From positions 434,001 to 498,000 of the forward strand of contig NZ_CP018937.1 in the NCBI RefSeq assembly GCF_002849695.1: 64,000 bases of DNA, given 5' to 3'. Numbering within the stretch: position 1 is the stretch's first letter; each line of letters starts with the position of its first letter. Below the pieces are notes generated by a model. It searched no databases. It had not been told where the DNA came from and saw nothing but the letters and a program-made list of their open reading frames with translations. Shown in pieces: positions 18,920-27,005 of the stretch. Source of the DNA: Bacteroides fragilis. GTDB lineage: Bacteria; Bacteroidota; Bacteroidia; Bacteroidales; Bacteroidaceae. A program made the position numbers and the translations under genes.

Positions 18920-19762
18920 ATGGATATACATCCTATACAAGAATCTTCCCGACGGTGGATGACGGCATTGATATTGGCCGTTGCCGCAGCAGGGATACAA
19001 ACAGCATTACTTTGGGGCTATGCCGGAGCTGATACGCTTCCGGCTGCAATAGACGGCTTTTTATCCGTCGGTTTGCTTTGCCTCCTGGCCTATCTGGCAT
19101 GGTATGTCATCGGCCTCGTCTCCATATTGCAAACAGATCTGCTGATAGCCGCCCTGGCGCTGCTTTTTTGGCTGGCGGGAGGATTTGCCGTGCAATATGT
19201 GATGGAACAGAACCTGGGACAAGTCTATGCGTCTTTCGGAGAGACGCTCCCTTTCCGCATACTGTTCGGAGCATTGGCTTGGGGAGTGATGATGTTGTGG
19301 TATCGTTTGCAGTCGTTGAGCACTGTTCAGGAGGAGATATTAGAAGAGGCTGTTTCAAGAGAAGAAGCCCTTCGTGAAGAACTGAAGCAGGCCGGATGCC
19401 GCGAAGAGAAAGCGTCGCCGGAAGAGGCGGAATGCATTGACCGCATCACGGTGAAAGACGGTACGCATATTCATCTGATCTGTACCGACGAATTGCTGTA
19501 CATACAGGCATGTGGCGATTACGTCACATTAGTGACCCCTTCGGGACAATATGTCAAAGAGCAGACGATGAAGTACTTCGATGCCCATCTGCCGTCGGCC
19601 GGATTTGTGCGCGTACATCGCTCTACGATAGTAAACGTGACACAAATATCACGGGTGGAACTCTTCGGGAAAGAGAACTATCAACTCTTACTGAAAAATG
19701 GGGTCAAGCTGAAAGTGAGTAACTCCGGATATAAGCTGCTGAAAGAGCGGCTGGAGCTATAA
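18920..19762 (+). CDS. Membrane-anchored LytTR transcriptional regulator
   Basis: A 280-residue protein with four predicted membrane helices (about 14-34, 43-68, 72-92, 110-127), a charged glutamate-rich helical linker (about 133-170) and a C-terminal LytTR DNA-binding domain (about 178-280: ELLYIQACGDYVTLVT, FVRVHRSTIVNVTQI, LKLKVSNSGYKLLKERL). It lacks a receiver domain, so it is not a conventional response regulator; DNA binding would be controlled from the membrane. It starts 9 bases after the LiaF-like gene, its likely partner. A 22-bp repeat array follows the stop codon. Confidence 0.85.
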   Translation: MDIHPIQESSRRWMTALILAVAAAGIQTALLWGYAGADTLPAAIDGFLSVGLLCLLAYLAWYVIGLVSILQTDLLIAALALLFWLAGGFAVQYVMEQNLGQVYASFGETLPFRILFGALAWGVMMLWYRLQSLSTVQEEILEEAVSREEALREELKQAGCREEKASPEEAECIDRITVKDGTHIHLICTDELLYIQACGDYVTLVTPSGQYVKEQTMKYFDAHLPSAGFVRVHRSTIVNVTQISRVELFGKENYQLLLKNGVKLKVSNSGYKLLKERLEL

Positions 19763-19786
19763 TAACTCCTATCTGGGAATAAACGG

Positions 19787-19877
19787 AAGGGTGTAGCCAT
19801 ACGAAGCGGATGGCTACACCCTTTTGTGCCCGGGGCTACACCCTTTCCTCCGGATGGCTACACCCTTTCATAAAAAT
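19787..19877. repeat. 22-bp repeat array GGCTACACCCTTT with inverted copy
   Basis: GGCTACACCCTTT occurs at 19812, 19834 and 19856, exactly 22 bp apart. An inverted copy, AAGGGTGTAGCC, lies at 19787-19798 and can form a hairpin with the first direct copy. The nine bases that complete each unit are not conserved. It begins 25 bases after the LytTR gene stop. Confidence 0.85.
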
Positions 19878-19914
19878 CTTATGGAGAAAGGACCGGTAGC
19901 CGGAATAGATTTAT

Positions 19915-19922
19915 TATATTTG
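19915..19922 (+). promoter_or_regulatory. -7 element of the radical SAM gene
   Basis: TATATTTG followed by CA, about 27 bases before the start codon. Confidence 0.5.
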
Positions 19923-19948
19923 CACTAATTGCAAAAATATGATATTCT

Positions 19949-20884
19949 ATGACTGAATCGGCTCCGATGCCTTTATACAACGAGTTTACTTTCTTTCTGA
20001 AAAAATATTTTCCTTACAAGGTGCAGAAGATATCTCTCAATGCGGGTTTTACATGTCCCAACCGGGACGGAACGAAGGGGCTGGGAGGCTGTACATATTG
20101 TAATAACCAGACATTCAATCCCGAATACTGCAAAACGGAGAAATCCGTCACCCGGCAACTTGAAGAGGGGAAGCAGTTCTTTGCCCATAAATATCCGGAT
20201 ATGAAATATCTGGCCTATTTTCAGGCTTATACCAATACTTATGACGAACTTGAAGGACTGAAACGGAAATACGAAGAAGCTCTGAGCGTAGATGGTGTAG
20301 TGGGATTGGTCATCGGTACACGTCCCGATTGCATGCCGGATCCTCTGCTGCATTATCTGGAAGAGCTGAATAAACACTCTTTCCTTTTGGTGGAGTATGG
20401 CATTGAAACCACCCGGGATGCTACACTCAAACGCATTAACCGGGGGCATACCTATGCCGATACGGTAGAAGCCGTTCAACGGACCGCAGCTTGTGGTATT
20501 TTAACCGGGGGGCACGTCATTCTCGGTCTTCCGGGAGAGAGTCGCGAAGAGATCATAGCCCAGGCGACAGAGTTGTCACGTTTGCCCCTGACCACTCTCA
20601 AAATGCATCAGTTGCAGCTGATACGTGGCACGAAAATGGCACGTGAGTTTGAACTCCATCCCGAAGATTTTCATCTCTTTAGTGTCGACGAGTATATCGA
20701 TCTGGTAATCGACTATGTGGAACATCTGCGTCCCGACCTGATACTCGAACGGTTCGTTTCACAATCACCTAAAGAACTCTTGATTGCACCCGACTGGGGA
20801 TTGAAGAATTATGAATTTACAGCCCGCGTGCAAAAAAGAATGAAAGAAAGAGGTGCTTATCAGGGAAAGGCATACTCGGTTTAG
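19949..20884 (+). CDS. YhcC-type radical SAM protein (TIGR01212 family)
   Basis: A 311-residue radical SAM protein. The cluster cysteines are Cys36, Cys48 and Cys51 in CPNRDGTKGLGGCTYC, the expanded C-x11-C-x2-C form characteristic of the YhcC/TIGR01212 group rather than the usual CxxxCxxC. Other family markers are ARTRPDC-like IGTRPDCMPD, EYGIETTRDATLKRINRGH, GGHVILGLPGE and LKMHQLQLIRGT. The reaction is not established to my knowledge. Two ATG codons (residues 1 and 7) could start it; the first is used. A -7 element precedes it and a flavodiiron protein gene follows with its own promoter. Confidence 0.88.
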   Translation: MTESAPMPLYNEFTFFLKKYFPYKVQKISLNAGFTCPNRDGTKGLGGCTYCNNQTFNPEYCKTEKSVTRQLEEGKQFFAHKYPDMKYLAYFQAYTNTYDELEGLKRKYEEALSVDGVVGLVIGTRPDCMPDPLLHYLEELNKHSFLLVEYGIETTRDATLKRINRGHTYADTVEAVQRTAACGILTGGHVILGLPGESREEIIAQATELSRLPLTTLKMHQLQLIRGTKMAREFELHPEDFHLFSVDEYIDLVIDYVEHLRPDLILERFVSQSPKELLIAPDWGLKNYEFTARVQKRMKERGAYQGKAYSV

Positions 20885-20895
20885 AAAAAAAGAAC

Positions 20896-20903
20896 TATTT
20901 TTG
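20896..20903 (+). promoter_or_regulatory. -7 element of the flavodiiron protein gene
   Basis: TATTTTTG followed by C. Transcription would begin near 20910, placing the 7-bp repeats at 20914-20948 in the 5' leader. Confidence 0.5.
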
Positions 20904-20913
20904 CGAAGCGAAT

Positions 20914-20948
20914 GAGTTGCGAGTTACGAGTTGCAAGTTTAGAGTGCC
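20914..20948. repeat. Heptamer repeat in the flavodiiron leader
   Basis: GAGTTGC, GAGTTAC, GAGTTGC, AAGTTTA, GAGTGCC: five contiguous 7-base units with the pattern RAGTTNC, decaying toward the 3' end. Confidence 0.65.
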
Positions 20949-20997
20949 GTTGGGTGTTGTTACTCGTGCCCCGTAATTAATTAAACTAAAATATAGA

Positions 20998-22197
20998 ATG
21001 GAACAGAAAACAAGAATTAAAGGAAACGTTCATTATGTGGGAGTTAACGACCGTAACAGGCACCTCTTTGAGGGAATGTGGCCTTTACCCTATGGAGTTT
21101 CATATAACTCTTATCTGATTGATGATGAAATGGTGGCACTGATCGATACAGTGGATATTTGCTATTTCGAAGTATATCTTCGTAAAATTAGAAGTATCAT
21201 AGGCGACCGTCCTATCAACTATTTGATTATAAATCACATGGAACCGGACCATTCAGGTTCTATCCGATTGATTAAACAGCACTATCCCGACATTGTAATC
21301 GTTGGCAATAAGCAGACTTTCGGAATGATCGAAGGCTTCTATGGTGTGACCGGCGAGCAATATCTGATAAAAGATGGTGATTTCCTTGCTCTCGGACGTC
21401 ATAAACTGCGTTTTTACCTTACTCCGATGGTGCATTGGCCGGAAACGATGATGACATTTGACGAAACGGATGGTGTACTCTTCTCCGGTGATGGGTTCGG
21501 CTGCTTCGGTACGCTGGATGGCGGGTTTGTGGATACACGCATGAACATCGATCACTATTGGGGCGAAATGGTGCGTTATTATTCCAATATCGTCGGAAAA
21601 TACGGTTCGCCCGTACAGAAAGCTTTGCAAAAACTGGGAGGACTTCCCATTTCGACCATTTGCTCTACACACGGTCCGGTATGGACTGAAAATATCACTA
21701 AGGTGGTAGGCATTTACGATAAACTGAGCCGTTACGATGCAGACGAAGGTGTGGTGATTGCTTACGGAAGCATGTATGGCAATACCGAACAGATGGCGGA
21801 GGCCATTGCTGCCGAACTGTCGGCCCAGGGCATTAAAAACATCGTGATGCACAACGTCAGCAAGAGCAATCCTTCTTATATCCTTGCCGATATCTTCCGT
21901 TACAAAGGATTGATTGTCGGTAGCCCGACTTACAGCAACCAGATTTTCCCGGAAATAGAGTCGCTTCTGTCCAAAATACTGGTACGTGAGTTGAAAGGAC
22001 GTTATCTGGGCTATTTCGGTTCGTTCACATGGGCCGGTGCCGCCGTGAAACGCATGGCTGAGTTTGCCGAAAAAAGTAAATTCGAACTGGTCGGCGACCC
22101 TGTAGAGATGAAACAGGCCATGAATGATATCACCTATCAACAGTGTGAGAATCTGGCGCGTGCCATGGCCGACCGTTTAAAAAAAGACAGAGTATAA
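20998..22197 (+). CDS. Flavodiiron protein (FprA/A-type flavoprotein)
   Basis: A 399-residue cytoplasmic enzyme of the class that reduces oxygen to water or nitric oxide to nitrous oxide, useful to anaerobes. The metallo-beta-lactamase domain keeps all diiron ligands: His80, Glu82, Asp84 (NHMEPDH), His146 (VHWPE), Asp165 (SGDGFG) and His225 (STHGPVW). The C-terminal flavodoxin domain starts near 255 with the FMN loop YGSMYGNTEQMAEAI. No rubredoxin or flavin reductase extension is present, so electrons come from a separate donor. Transcribed from its own promoter; nagB follows after 39 bases and might share the transcript. Confidence 0.96.
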   Translation: MEQKTRIKGNVHYVGVNDRNRHLFEGMWPLPYGVSYNSYLIDDEMVALIDTVDICYFEVYLRKIRSIIGDRPINYLIINHMEPDHSGSIRLIKQHYPDIVIVGNKQTFGMIEGFYGVTGEQYLIKDGDFLALGRHKLRFYLTPMVHWPETMMTFDETDGVLFSGDGFGCFGTLDGGFVDTRMNIDHYWGEMVRYYSNIVGKYGSPVQKALQKLGGLPISTICSTHGPVWTENITKVVGIYDKLSRYDADEGVVIAYGSMYGNTEQMAEAIAAELSAQGIKNIVMHNVSKSNPSYILADIFRYKGLIVGSPTYSNQIFPEIESLLSKILVRELKGRYLGYFGSFTWAGAAVKRMAEFAEKSKFELVGDPVEMKQAMNDITYQQCENLARAMADRLKKDRV

Positions 22198-22236
22198 GTT
22201 ACCCCTAATTTATTAACCTGATAAAAACAATCGAAC

Positions 22237-23049
22237 ATGAGACTAATCATTCAGCCGGACTATCAGTCCGTTTCTCAATGGGCAGCACATTATGTTGCTG
22301 CTAAGATCAAAGCTGCCAATCCTACTCCGGAAAAACCTTTCGTATTGGGTTGCCCCACCGGATCATCTCCTCTGGGTATGTATAAGGCACTGATCGGCCT
22401 GAATAAAAAAGGAATCGTATCGTTCCAGAATGTTGTTACTTTCAACATGGACGAATATGTGGGACTGCCGAAGGAACATCCGGAAAGCTACTATTCTTTT
22501 ATGTGGAACAACTTCTTCAGCCATATCGACATCAAACCGGAGAACACGAACATTCTGAATGGGAATGCTGCCGATCTGGATGCTGAATGTGCACGTTATG
22601 AAGAGAAGATCAAATCGTATGGTGGTATCGACCTGTTTATGGGAGGTATCGGTCCCGACGGTCATATCGCTTTCAACGAGCCGGGTTCTTCACTGAGTTC
22701 TCGCACTCGTCAGAAGACACTGACTACGGATACGATTATCGCTAACTCCCGCTTCTTCGATAATGATATCAACAAGGTTCCCAAAACTTCGTTGACAGTC
22801 GGAGTAGGTACTGTGCTTTCTGCCCGTGAGGTGATGATTATCGTAAACGGCCACAACAAAGCACGTGCATTGTATCATGCCGTAGAAGGTGCTATTACTC
22901 AGATGTGGACTATCAGTGCGTTACAGATGCACGAGAAGGGTATCATCGTTTGTGACGATGCTGCTACTGCCGAACTGAAAGTAGGTACTTACCGTTACTT
23001 CAAGGACATCGAAGCAGATCATCTCGATCCGCAATCGTTGCTGAAGTAA
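22237..23049 (+). CDS. nagB: Glucosamine-6-phosphate deaminase
   Basis: A 270-residue sugar-phosphate isomerase/deaminase that converts glucosamine-6-phosphate to fructose-6-phosphate and ammonium. The motifs [27 protein letters not shown] and [22 protein letters not shown] cover the phosphate site, the catalytic aspartate and the histidine-containing active-site lid. Length equals E. coli NagB (266) within a few residues. The gene ends in a strong terminator at 23068. No nagA or amino-sugar transporter is adjacent. Confidence 0.97.
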   Translation: MRLIIQPDYQSVSQWAAHYVAAKIKAANPTPEKPFVLGCPTGSSPLGMYKALIGLNKKGIVSFQNVVTFNMDEYVGLPKEHPESYYSFMWNNFFSHIDIKPENTNILNGNAADLDAECARYEEKIKSYGGIDLFMGGIGPDGHIAFNEPGSSLSSRTRQKTLTTDTIIANSRFFDNDINKVPKTSLTVGVGTVLSAREVMIIVNGHNKARALYHAVEGAITQMWTISALQMHEKGIIVCDDAATAELKVGTYRYFKDIEADHLDPQSLLK

Positions 23050-23067
23050 TACATAAGCATAAAAATA

Positions 23068-23117
23068 AAGAAGAGGATAGGTCAATCGTTTTTTCGGCCT
23101 ATCCTCTTCTTTTTATC
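23068..23117 (+). terminator. Terminator of nagB
   Basis: AAGAAGAGGATAGG pairs perfectly with CCTATCCTCTTCTT around a 16-base loop, followed by TTTTTAT. Confidence 0.92.
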
Positions 23118-23148
23118 GGTCTGATACATGAAGCCCGGTTGGGCGGGA

Positions 23149-23574
23149 CTAATCTTTCAGACCGTCTTTGATCCCTTCCATTGCTTTCTCGCCTTTCTTC
23201 ACAGCTTTTTGGGTACCTTCTTTCACATCTTTTGCTGCATCCTTCGCTGTGTCTTTGGCTTTCTCAAAAGCGTCTTTGGCACCCTCTTTCAAGTCATTGC
23301 CTATTTTCTTCAGCTTCAGGGCGGCATAAGTGGATTCCAGTTTTACTATCTCGTCCTTTTCGTTCGAGGTCATTTGCTCACTGAATTTGTTATAACTGTC
23401 TTTTAGCTTCGTAAATTGCTCGTCAGCTTTTTCCCAGTCGGCTTTTGTATAGTCCTGGGCGTTTTTCTGTACGCTTTCGACAAAAAGCTTGAAGCCGTCC
23501 AGATACGACTCCTTTGTTTGGCTGCATGCGGTGGCAATGGCCAGTACTAATGCAAGGAATAATACTTTCTTCAT
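23149..23574 (-). CDS. Small lipoprotein with lysine/alanine-rich helical tail
   Basis: A 141-residue lipoprotein, counted from the third codon of the open frame (MKKVLF); an ATG two codons earlier is possible. A lipobox (AIATAC) gives a mature protein that begins CSQTKESYLDGF. Residues about 20-90 look like a helical bundle; the last 50 residues are short repeats of the type EGAKDAFEKAKDTAKDAAKD, an amphipathic lysine/alanine helix similar to LEA proteins. Function unknown; it resembles a group of small Bacteroides lipoproteins. It is the last gene of a run AsmA-like, Sua5/YciO, lipoprotein with a 64-base gap. Confidence 0.75.
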   Translation of the reverse strand: MKKVLFLALVLAIATACSQTKESYLDGFKLFVESVQKNAQDYTKADWEKADEQFTKLKDSYNKFSEQMTSNEKDEIVKLESTYAALKLKKIGNDLKEGAKDAFEKAKDTAKDAAKDVKEGTQKAVKKGEKAMEGIKDGLKD

Positions 23575-23638
23575 AATCAAATACTATTGTTTAGGTTTTA
23601 TATATTAACACCGTGTATTTGAAAATTGTTTGCCGGGG

Positions 23639-24253
23639 TCAGGCTTCTTCCAGTTCCCCTTTGCCTTGCCGGACGATGGTTACCTCTCCGTCAGTACAGT
23701 TTACGATGGTCGAAGGTTCGATTCCGCCGATTCCTCCGTCGATCACAAGATCTACCTGGTCACCGAACTTCTCGTCAATCAGCTCCGGGTCAGTGATATA
23801 CTCTATGTCTTCGTGTTCGTCATGAGGCAGGGTAGTGGTCATGATCGGAGCATCCAGCAGACGCGCGATCTCCCGGATGATGTGGTTGTCCGGCATACGG
23901 ATGCCCACTTCCTTCCGGTTACGGAAGATTTTAGGCAACCGGTTCGTTCCGTTCAGAATAAAGGTGAAGGGACCAGGCAGGTTGCGTTTCATCAGTTTGA
24001 AGATGTTATTGTCTACCTTGGCATATTCGCTGATACTGCTCAGGTCGTAGCAGATGATAGAGAGATTGTTTTTCTTTGGGTCTATTTCCTTAATCCGGCA
24101 GATGCGCTCGATGGCACGTTCCTTCAGGCCGTGGCAACCGATGGCATACATGGTATCCGTGGGATAGATAATCAGTCCCCCGTCATTCAGCAGGTCTACA
24201 ATCCGTTGCAGGTCCTGGGGATTATTGTTTTTCTCGTAAAGTTTGAGTATCAT
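23639..24253 (-). CDS. Sua5/YciO/YrdC family protein (threonylcarbamoyl-AMP synthase-like)
   Basis: A 204-residue protein with the YrdC fold: IIYPTDTMYAIGCHG near residues 28-42, KKNNLSIICYDLSSISEYA, LPGPFTFILNG, GIRMPDN. TsaC/Sua5 enzymes make threonylcarbamoyl-adenylate for the t6A37 modification of tRNA; the KRxxxxP-type loop here is DPKKNNLSI, closer to YciO, so it may be the paralogue rather than the essential synthase. It begins 9 bases after the AsmA-like gene and is likely co-transcribed with it. Confidence 0.85.
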   Translation of the reverse strand: MILKLYEKNNNPQDLQRIVDLLNDGGLIIYPTDTMYAIGCHGLKERAIERICRIKEIDPKKNNLSIICYDLSSISEYAKVDNNIFKLMKRNLPGPFTFILNGTNRLPKIFRNRKEVGIRMPDNHIIREIARLLDAPIMTTTLPHDEHEDIEYITDPELIDEKFGDQVDLVIDGGIGGIEPSTIVNCTDGEVTIVRQGKGELEEA

Positions 24254-24262
24254 AATTGTTCG

Positions 24263-26776
24263 TTATTTAATCTTCTTTTTTAAGAAATCAAGTGCTTTTT
24301 CTACGGCTTTTTCCTTTACTTTTTCCTTCACGGAATCTTTATTGGCCGTAGTTGCCGAATCCAGTCCCAGTTTTTTCCCTATTTCGCTTATTGCCTTATC
24401 TGTGACTGCTTCCACTGCCTGGTTGGTCATGCTTTTCGTATCCAGTGAAACTTTGGGCGAAGAGAAAGTGCCCCCTATTTTCAGGTCGAGTGTAGTCAGT
24501 TTGGCAATATCACCCGCTGATGCCGGCAGCTTGATTTTTCCCGAGTAGTCGATGCTCTGGTCAAGTCCCGTACTTCCTGAAAGGTTCATCACATAGTCTC
24601 CTAACTTAATGTCGAACGGTTCGGTAGACACCCTTCCCTCTTTGATGGTGAAGTCCAGCGTCATGTCCTTCACTTTCATATCTTTGAGTTCAGGCTTCTT
24701 CACGGCATCGGCTATCTGGTCGATAACCTTTACACCGCTGAGGCTAAGGTCTTTGGTCGAAAGGCTGCCATTGCCTTGCATCGTATCCATGACGGGCTCC
24801 ATCCGGTTGTCGAGCAAAGTCTGCACATGCATGTTGCCGGAGAAGTTTCCTTTCAGATTCTCGAAAATAGGAGCCATTTGCTGTACCATATTCAATTCTT
24901 TGTAGGCTTGTGCAAAGCTGAGTCCCTCCAGGCGGAACCCCGCATTCATCTCCGGTTTTTTTAAGTCGGCGGTAGAATAATATCCGTTCATAATAGCCTT
25001 GCCTCCCATGGTGTTCATCGACAGGTTTTTCATATCCACTTTTCCGTCTTTTACAACCAGTTTTCCATTCATATTCGTAAAGGCCATCTTGTCGAACAAT
25101 ACCTCTTTCAGGTTGGCATCCATCTGGAAATCGATATTGCGTGGAACCTCTATCAGGCTGGCTGCTTCATTGGGCGAAGCTGCCTGTGCCGTTTGGGTGG
25201 TACTGTCGGTTGAGGCTGTCATAAAGTCGTTCAGATTGAGATGGTTCGACCGGACATTCAAGGTACCTTTCAATGTAGTGCCTTTCAGAGCATAACCCAT
25301 GTAATTTTCAAATCGGCTGTCGGTAGTAAGGTCGTTCTTGCCAATAGCTACTGTGGTCTCGCTGAGTTGCAGATATTTCGGAGTGAAAGTGAACAGGGAT
25401 TGTCTGATTTCTACATCAGGTATCTCTTTCATTTTTAGTTTCATGTCGCTAAGGGCGATGGTACCCGATGCGGAGAAACGGTCATATTGCTCTTTTTCGA
25501 TGTACGAAAGGCGTCCGCCCATCTTCATATCCGCACGAATGGTGCCATTCAGTTCCATGTCGTCCAACGGGTATACTTGCTTGATCATTCCTAAATTAAG
25601 CACTCCCTTTGCTTCGGCTGTAAAGTCCGGATCGCTGACCGGTGTCTTTATATCGGCAGTCAGGCTAAACGGGTTGTTTGCCAGACGGAAGCTGAAAGGA
25701 CGAATGTTGATTTCTGTCAGGTCGATATTACCTCCCGGGTTACGTACTTGTGCGTCAATGTTGATCTGGTCGACTCCTGCCGGCAGGGACGGATAACGGA
25801 ACATGGCATTCTTTACTGATAATCGCACATCGAACCGGGGGACGGTATCACCTTGCAATACTCCTTTTGCCGTGGCTTCGAGGGTAGCGGTTCCGTCTGT
25901 TTTCAGATTCTTGAATTCTTTGGAGTAGATGGCTGGTATCAGGGACAGAATTTCCTTAAAGCCCACTTCGCTGGTATTGAGCTTCAGGTCCATGTCGATG
26001 GCAGGATCTTTCAGTTCTACCCATCCGTCGATGCCTGCCTTAATGGCGTTGAGGCGAAATTCATTCTTTTTCAGTGTGAATTTGTGATGTACGAGGTCAG
26101 CGTCCACGTCCATTTTGGCATAGATGTTGGCTTGTGAGAGGAAGGGAATACCATTCATCTTATAAGTCAGGGCTTCGGTCTCTGCTTCTAAATTGAGCAA
26201 AGTCTGGTCGCTGCCCAGGTCGCCCGAGCAAAGCGCATTGAAATTGTGTATGTCGGCATACATGACGGACTGCCGGTCGTCATACACCACATTCATGTTC
26301 TTGATAACAAAGCGCTGAAGTTTAACCCGGAAGGGAGAAGATTCGCTGCTCTCCGATGTCTCGCTGACGGTGGCTGAATCGGGTTTCATGATATCCCAGT
26401 TGGCTTTGCCGTCAGGAAGTACGATGGCATATAGCCAGGTATCTGTGACAGATACTTTGGAAACATCGTATCCGCTGTCTCCGAAGAGCGAAAACAGGTT
26501 AATGGCGGCAGTAACTTCACCGGCTTTCACCAGCGTGTCGTTTTCAAACGCTCCTGTTCCTTTCAGCCAAAAATCGTTTAGGGTAACGGAAGCTTTCGGG
26601 AAATTACGGAACAGACTGATGTCGAGGCTGCTGAAATCGAACCGGGCGTTCAGCATTTTGTTTCCTTCGGCTTTTACGATACCTTCAATTTTGCCACGGA
26701 AGGCAAAAGGAAGGAGAAACATCAGTATCAGGATGACACCGATGACGATTGTTGTAATTTTGAGTCCTTTTTTCAT
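24263..26776 (-). CDS. AsmA family protein
   Basis: An 837-residue envelope protein with a single N-terminal membrane anchor (ITTIVIGVILILMFLLPFAF) and a long beta-rich body. The opening after the anchor (LNARFDFSSLDISLFRNFPKA) and the C-terminal AsmA_2-like region (MNGKLVVKDGKVDMKNLSMNTMGGKA) are typical. AsmA/TamB-type proteins are now viewed as bridge-like lipid carriers between membranes. It ends in a lysine-rich helix (KEKVKEKAVEKALDFLKKKIK). The ATG at 26776 is preferred over one at 26839 because the -7 box at 26809-26816 lies between them. First gene of a probable three-gene run. Confidence 0.88.
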   Translation of the reverse strand: MKKGLKITTIVIGVILILMFLLPFAFRGKIEGIVKAEGNKMLNARFDFSSLDISLFRNFPKASVTLNDFWLKGTGAFENDTLVKAGEVTAAINLFSLFGDSGYDVSKVSVTDTWLYAIVLPDGKANWDIMKPDSATVSETSESSESSPFRVKLQRFVIKNMNVVYDDRQSVMYADIHNFNALCSGDLGSDQTLLNLEAETEALTYKMNGIPFLSQANIYAKMDVDADLVHHKFTLKKNEFRLNAIKAGIDGWVELKDPAIDMDLKLNTSEVGFKEILSLIPAIYSKEFKNLKTDGTATLEATAKGVLQGDTVPRFDVRLSVKNAMFRYPSLPAGVDQINIDAQVRNPGGNIDLTEINIRPFSFRLANNPFSLTADIKTPVSDPDFTAEAKGVLNLGMIKQVYPLDDMELNGTIRADMKMGGRLSYIEKEQYDRFSASGTIALSDMKLKMKEIPDVEIRQSLFTFTPKYLQLSETTVAIGKNDLTTDSRFENYMGYALKGTTLKGTLNVRSNHLNLNDFMTASTDSTTQTAQAASPNEAASLIEVPRNIDFQMDANLKEVLFDKMAFTNMNGKLVVKDGKVDMKNLSMNTMGGKAIMNGYYSTADLKKPEMNAGFRLEGLSFAQAYKELNMVQQMAPIFENLKGNFSGNMHVQTLLDNRMEPVMDTMQGNGSLSTKDLSLSGVKVIDQIADAVKKPELKDMKVKDMTLDFTIKEGRVSTEPFDIKLGDYVMNLSGSTGLDQSIDYSGKIKLPASAGDIAKLTTLDLKIGGTFSSPKVSLDTKSMTNQAVEAVTDKAISEIGKKLGLDSATTANKDSVKEKVKEKAVEKALDFLKKKIK

Positions 26777-26808
26777 AATTGCACTGGTTGTTAGGTTGAT
26801 AGTGGTAA

Positions 26809-26816
26809 CAAAGTTA
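26809..26816 (-). promoter_or_regulatory. -7 element of the AsmA-like gene
   Basis: TAACTTTG on the minus strand, 33 bases before the chosen start; it argues against the longer open frame. Confidence 0.5.
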
Positions 26817-26878
26817 ATAATAAAAGACGAGAAGTCCAAGGTGATGATGGATTATGTTTGGATAGGAGCAAGTTAAGC

Positions 26879-26970
26879 TCACCACAGAGTAACACGGAGT
26901 CTCACAGAAATTTTAAGTACCTATAATAAAAGATTAAAACTCTGTGAAGTTCCGTGTTACTCTGTGGTGA
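26879..26970. repeat. Intergenic inverted repeat, 30-bp arms with three mismatches
   Basis: Left arm 26879-26908 begins TCACCACAGAGTAACACGGA; right arm 26941-26970 ends GTTACTCTGTGGTGA. Same family as 15323-15418, with G replacing T at the recurrent position. It sits between the helicase 3' end and the AsmA-like promoter. Confidence 0.88.
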
Positions 26971-27005
26971 ATCGACTTCAAGACCATTGCAGAAATGAAC
27001 TTATC

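Noticed and set aside
21253-22140. A 295-codon frame antisense to the flavodiiron protein
   Set aside because: The plus-strand gene keeps all metal ligands; the antisense frame is a codon-bias shadow.
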